From: Progne subis subis
Taxonomy: Eukaryota; Chordata; Aves; Passeriformes; Hirundinidae
NCBI GenBank assembly: GCA_022316685.1
Contig: JAKJHU010000109.1
Location: 1,571,868 to 1,635,867 of the forward strand
Length of the DNA: 64,000 nucleotides
Direction: 5' to 3'
In this document: one piece after another, positions 61,770 through 64,000 of the stretch
Position numbering within the stretch: the first letter of the stretch is position 1
Layout of the letters: each line of letters begins with the position of its first letter
Notes under the pieces: generated by a model
What the model was told of the DNA's origin: nothing
The model's input: only the letters and a program-made list of their open reading frames with translations
Databases searched by the model: none
Position numbers and translations under genes: made by a program

Positions 61770-62200
61770 CTTGCGTGGGGTCAGATGTGATAAACCCCAC
61801 AAAGGTCCATCGCCTCTGAGGGGCCAGACCTCGCAGAGAAATGGCTTAAAGTAATTTTGCGAGATGGCTCTTCAAGTGTGTTTTGTAAAGCAAAGGTTTT
61901 AATCAAAGCTGAAAGTAACGAACAATACAAAAACAAAAGAAAAAACCGAGCACAGGTGTCAGAGAAGCCCCTGACACCTTGCTAAGACACCTTAAAAAGC
62001 CCAGAGCACCTTTGTGCTCCTTAAATACAGAAGGATCAACGAGGGTTCTATTGGCAGACTGCCAGCAGAAATAGGTATAGATTTTGAGAATCATTTCCAA
62101 AGCCCAAAAGGTGCTCCTATGTTGGCACTATGCTGATGAAAAGGGCACAGAACTTTCTAGTTTGGCTTCCTTATATGATCAAAGGTAAACTGAAACTTTT
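61770..62200 (-). mobile_element. Possible inverted LTR fragment
   Basis: On the minus strand the block has a TATA-like TATTTAAGG (near 62025), a short repeated word family (GTGTCAGGGGCTTCTCTGACACC) and an ATTAAA-type poly(A) signal near 61900, ending in TCTGACCCCA. The layout resembles an LTR U3-R-U5, but ends and family are not certain. Confidence 0.4.
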
Positions 62201-62670
62201 TTTCCTTAAATAGAGTAATTTACTCTATTGTACTTGTGTAAAAATGCACTCCTACATCTCCTGAAGCACATGATGATTGAATGAGCTGAACTTGTGCTCT
62301 TCTAAAGCATGCTTCTGAGAATAGACTCCAAAACCAGCCTCTGTCTATATTGTCTCTGTGCTCTTATTCAGTGACAAACCTCCAACATGATAGCAGCAAT
62401 GCAAATGATAGGTTGTCTTCATTGCTGGGATAAATTCCATCATTACTGATGGACAGATTTGATGTAGTACCTAATTACATTACTACTGACAGGATGCAGC
62501 TGCTATTGTTCATACTCGTGAGCTGTATCCACAATTGAGGATGCTCAGTGTGTGACAAGGCTGTTGCACAGCTGTCCAAAATATTACTGGAAGGAACAAA
62601 TGTAACTTCTTGGAAAAAAAAATTTTAGAAATTAGGAATTGTAGTGTCTTAAATTTGGAAAATACTTCAA

Positions 62671-62768
62671 AGACCAATGTCAAAACCATGTGCAGCCAAT
62701 TTCTCTGGGAGAATGCTGTGGGGGACAGTGCCAAAGGCTTTACTGAGGTCCAGGTAGGCTCCATCCAG
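62671..62768 (-). mobile_element. CR1 LINE reverse-transcriptase fragment
   Basis: On the minus strand the sequence reads AYLDLSKAFGTVPHSIL, the CR1 reverse-transcriptase block normally written YLDFSKAFDTV. The catalytic Asp is replaced by Gly and the fragment is only about 100 bp, so it is a dead remnant. CR1 is the dominant LINE of birds and other sauropsids, which supports the organism call. Confidence 0.8.
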
Positions 62769-64000
62769 AAGTGTCAGCCTCTGAGCTTATCCTGTGTGTT
62801 GTAAATACTTCTGTTCATGATCCAAGTCATCTTCATTTCAGTGCTGTACTAAACCCCAAGAATTCTGGCAAGGTCTTTTGGCTGAAATTTGGATATCTGA
62901 ACTGTGAAATTTAGTTTCAAGTCTAAGATCAGGTACAAATGCCCCATAGGGAAATTATCTCAATGGCTTAATTTCTCAGTGCCGACAATTTAGGTGACAG
63001 GGGGACATGCTTTTCTTTCTTCTGTTTTTTTCCTAGCCTAGGTCAAAAGTTTTGGAAGCTGACAGAGTTTGATTCTTATGATCTGAATGCAGATACATGA
63101 GAAGGCACAAAACCATTGTTATCTTGCTCCTTACCTTAGAATCTCTGTAGCTGACAAGAAATCCAAAGTGTTTTGACTAGGATTGTAAAATGCCTGTGAG
63201 CCATCCTCTTGTTTCACAGCATAATGGGCCTCCAGGAGCTATTCATTGGTAATTGCATTGTAACTGTCTTAAATGTCGAAGGCTAAGAAATTGAGCATTT
63301 GTGTCTTTCCCTGTGGCTTGCAACCTCTTTTCCTCAGTCCCAAACTGTCCCGCTAAAGACTTGTCTCCAAAAGCCTGTTTTTAAAGGTGATGGGAAACGG
63401 CATGAAGACTAGGACAGGAGCAGCAACAGTGTGTGTTGGTGGCCACACAGGGGAGCAATAGTAGATTACAAGGGAATCGGTACACTAATAGTTGTAATCT
63501 GGGACAATTATTTATGTCAAAAGCGAAGACAGGAATTCCTACGCTGTGACATTTTTACTTTTGTAAGCATTCGCATAAACAGAAATGTACAAAATCCACA
63601 GTATCACTGGAATTTCTAAATGCCAAAACGACTGTGTTCGTTCCCATAATCAGCACTCATAAACACATATTTTCTCCTGAACTTTAACAAAATTTGTCCC
63701 TAGAGAGGATTCGAGGAAACAAGCACGGGAACATTACTACCATGTTTCATCAGAAAGTCTGAACCAAGCAAGAGGCACGTCTTGCAAATATGATCAAACA
63801 AACAAGAAAAACATGAAACCTATGATGTTCGCACAAGCAACTCTCAGCACTACAAAACAAACTCTTTCAGTAGAATGTTAAAGGCAAGTTTGGGGATTTT
63901 GTAGTGGGAATTTCTCTAGAGTTTGCAGGTAATAATAGAAGCAGGAGAAATATGAATCATTTTAAGCAAGTGACGAATGGCCACAGTCTCAATTCCATTT

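Larger units (their letters stand above)
53034..64000 (+). other. DAPK2 intron 2 (partial, runs off the window)
   Basis: Begins GTAAGG. No second DAPK2 coding exon (the glycine-loop continuation or VAIK-type lysine exon) was found before 64000, so the intron is at least 11 kb. It contains long T tracts (about 59354-59372 and 59665-59688), T/G-rich sequence at 53180-53270, an LTR-like block at about 61770-62200 and a CR1 fragment. No other gene was recognised. Confidence 0.7.

Noticed and set aside
1..64000. CRISPR arrays, tRNA/rRNA genes, bacterial-type operons and integrons.
   Set aside because: None seen by eye; the gene structure is plainly eukaryotic. A tRNA or Rfam scan was not possible here.

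Overview
The window looks like avian nuclear DNA, probably from a songbird. The evidence is long introns with consensus GT-AG junctions, two recognisable vertebrate genes, a CR1 LINE reverse-transcriptase fragment, a decayed betaretrovirus-like (ERVK, class II) provirus and several LTRs of the kind common in bird genomes. The species call is inference; no species-diagnostic sequence was tested. No bacterial-type operons, CRISPR arrays or tRNA/rRNA genes were seen.

Layout. 1-2640: AT-rich upstream intergenic DNA that opens with a 47-bp tandem repeat. 2640-3600: CpG-island promoter of TBC1D2B, carrying a striking 26/31-bp GC-box minisatellite and a ZNF143/THAP11-like promoter element. 3203-30986: complete TBC1D2B on the + strand. 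Its thirteen coding exons join in phase to 2,844 nt, which is 947 codons plus a stop, and its 3' UTR runs to a poly(A) signal at 33101. About 36250-43462: a decayed ERVK-like provirus in the same orientation as the genes. Remnants of gag, dUTPase, protease, RT, RNase H and integrase can be followed, ending at a 290-bp 3' LTR. The 5' LTR and env are not seen, and LTR-like DNA sits inside it in inverse orientation in two places. 44690-45350: a second CpG island, read as the promoter and non-coding first exon of DAPK2. 52937-53033: DAPK2 exon 2, with the start codon and the first 20 codons. The rest of DAPK2 lies beyond the right edge; 53034-64000 is its next intron.

How the parts relate. TBC1D2B is a Rab GTPase-activating protein (PH domain, coiled coil, TBC domain; both catalytic fingers are present). 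DAPK2 is a calcium/calmodulin-regulated Ser/Thr kinase. They are tandem neighbours here with the provirus between them; nothing suggests joint function. The most useful observations are regulatory or evolutionary: the GC-box minisatellite, a TATA/CCAAT promoter-like block in TBC1D2B intron 3, an inverted LTR with 53-bp repeats just upstream of the DAPK2 start exon, and the pattern of provirus decay. I found no convincing new biological system.
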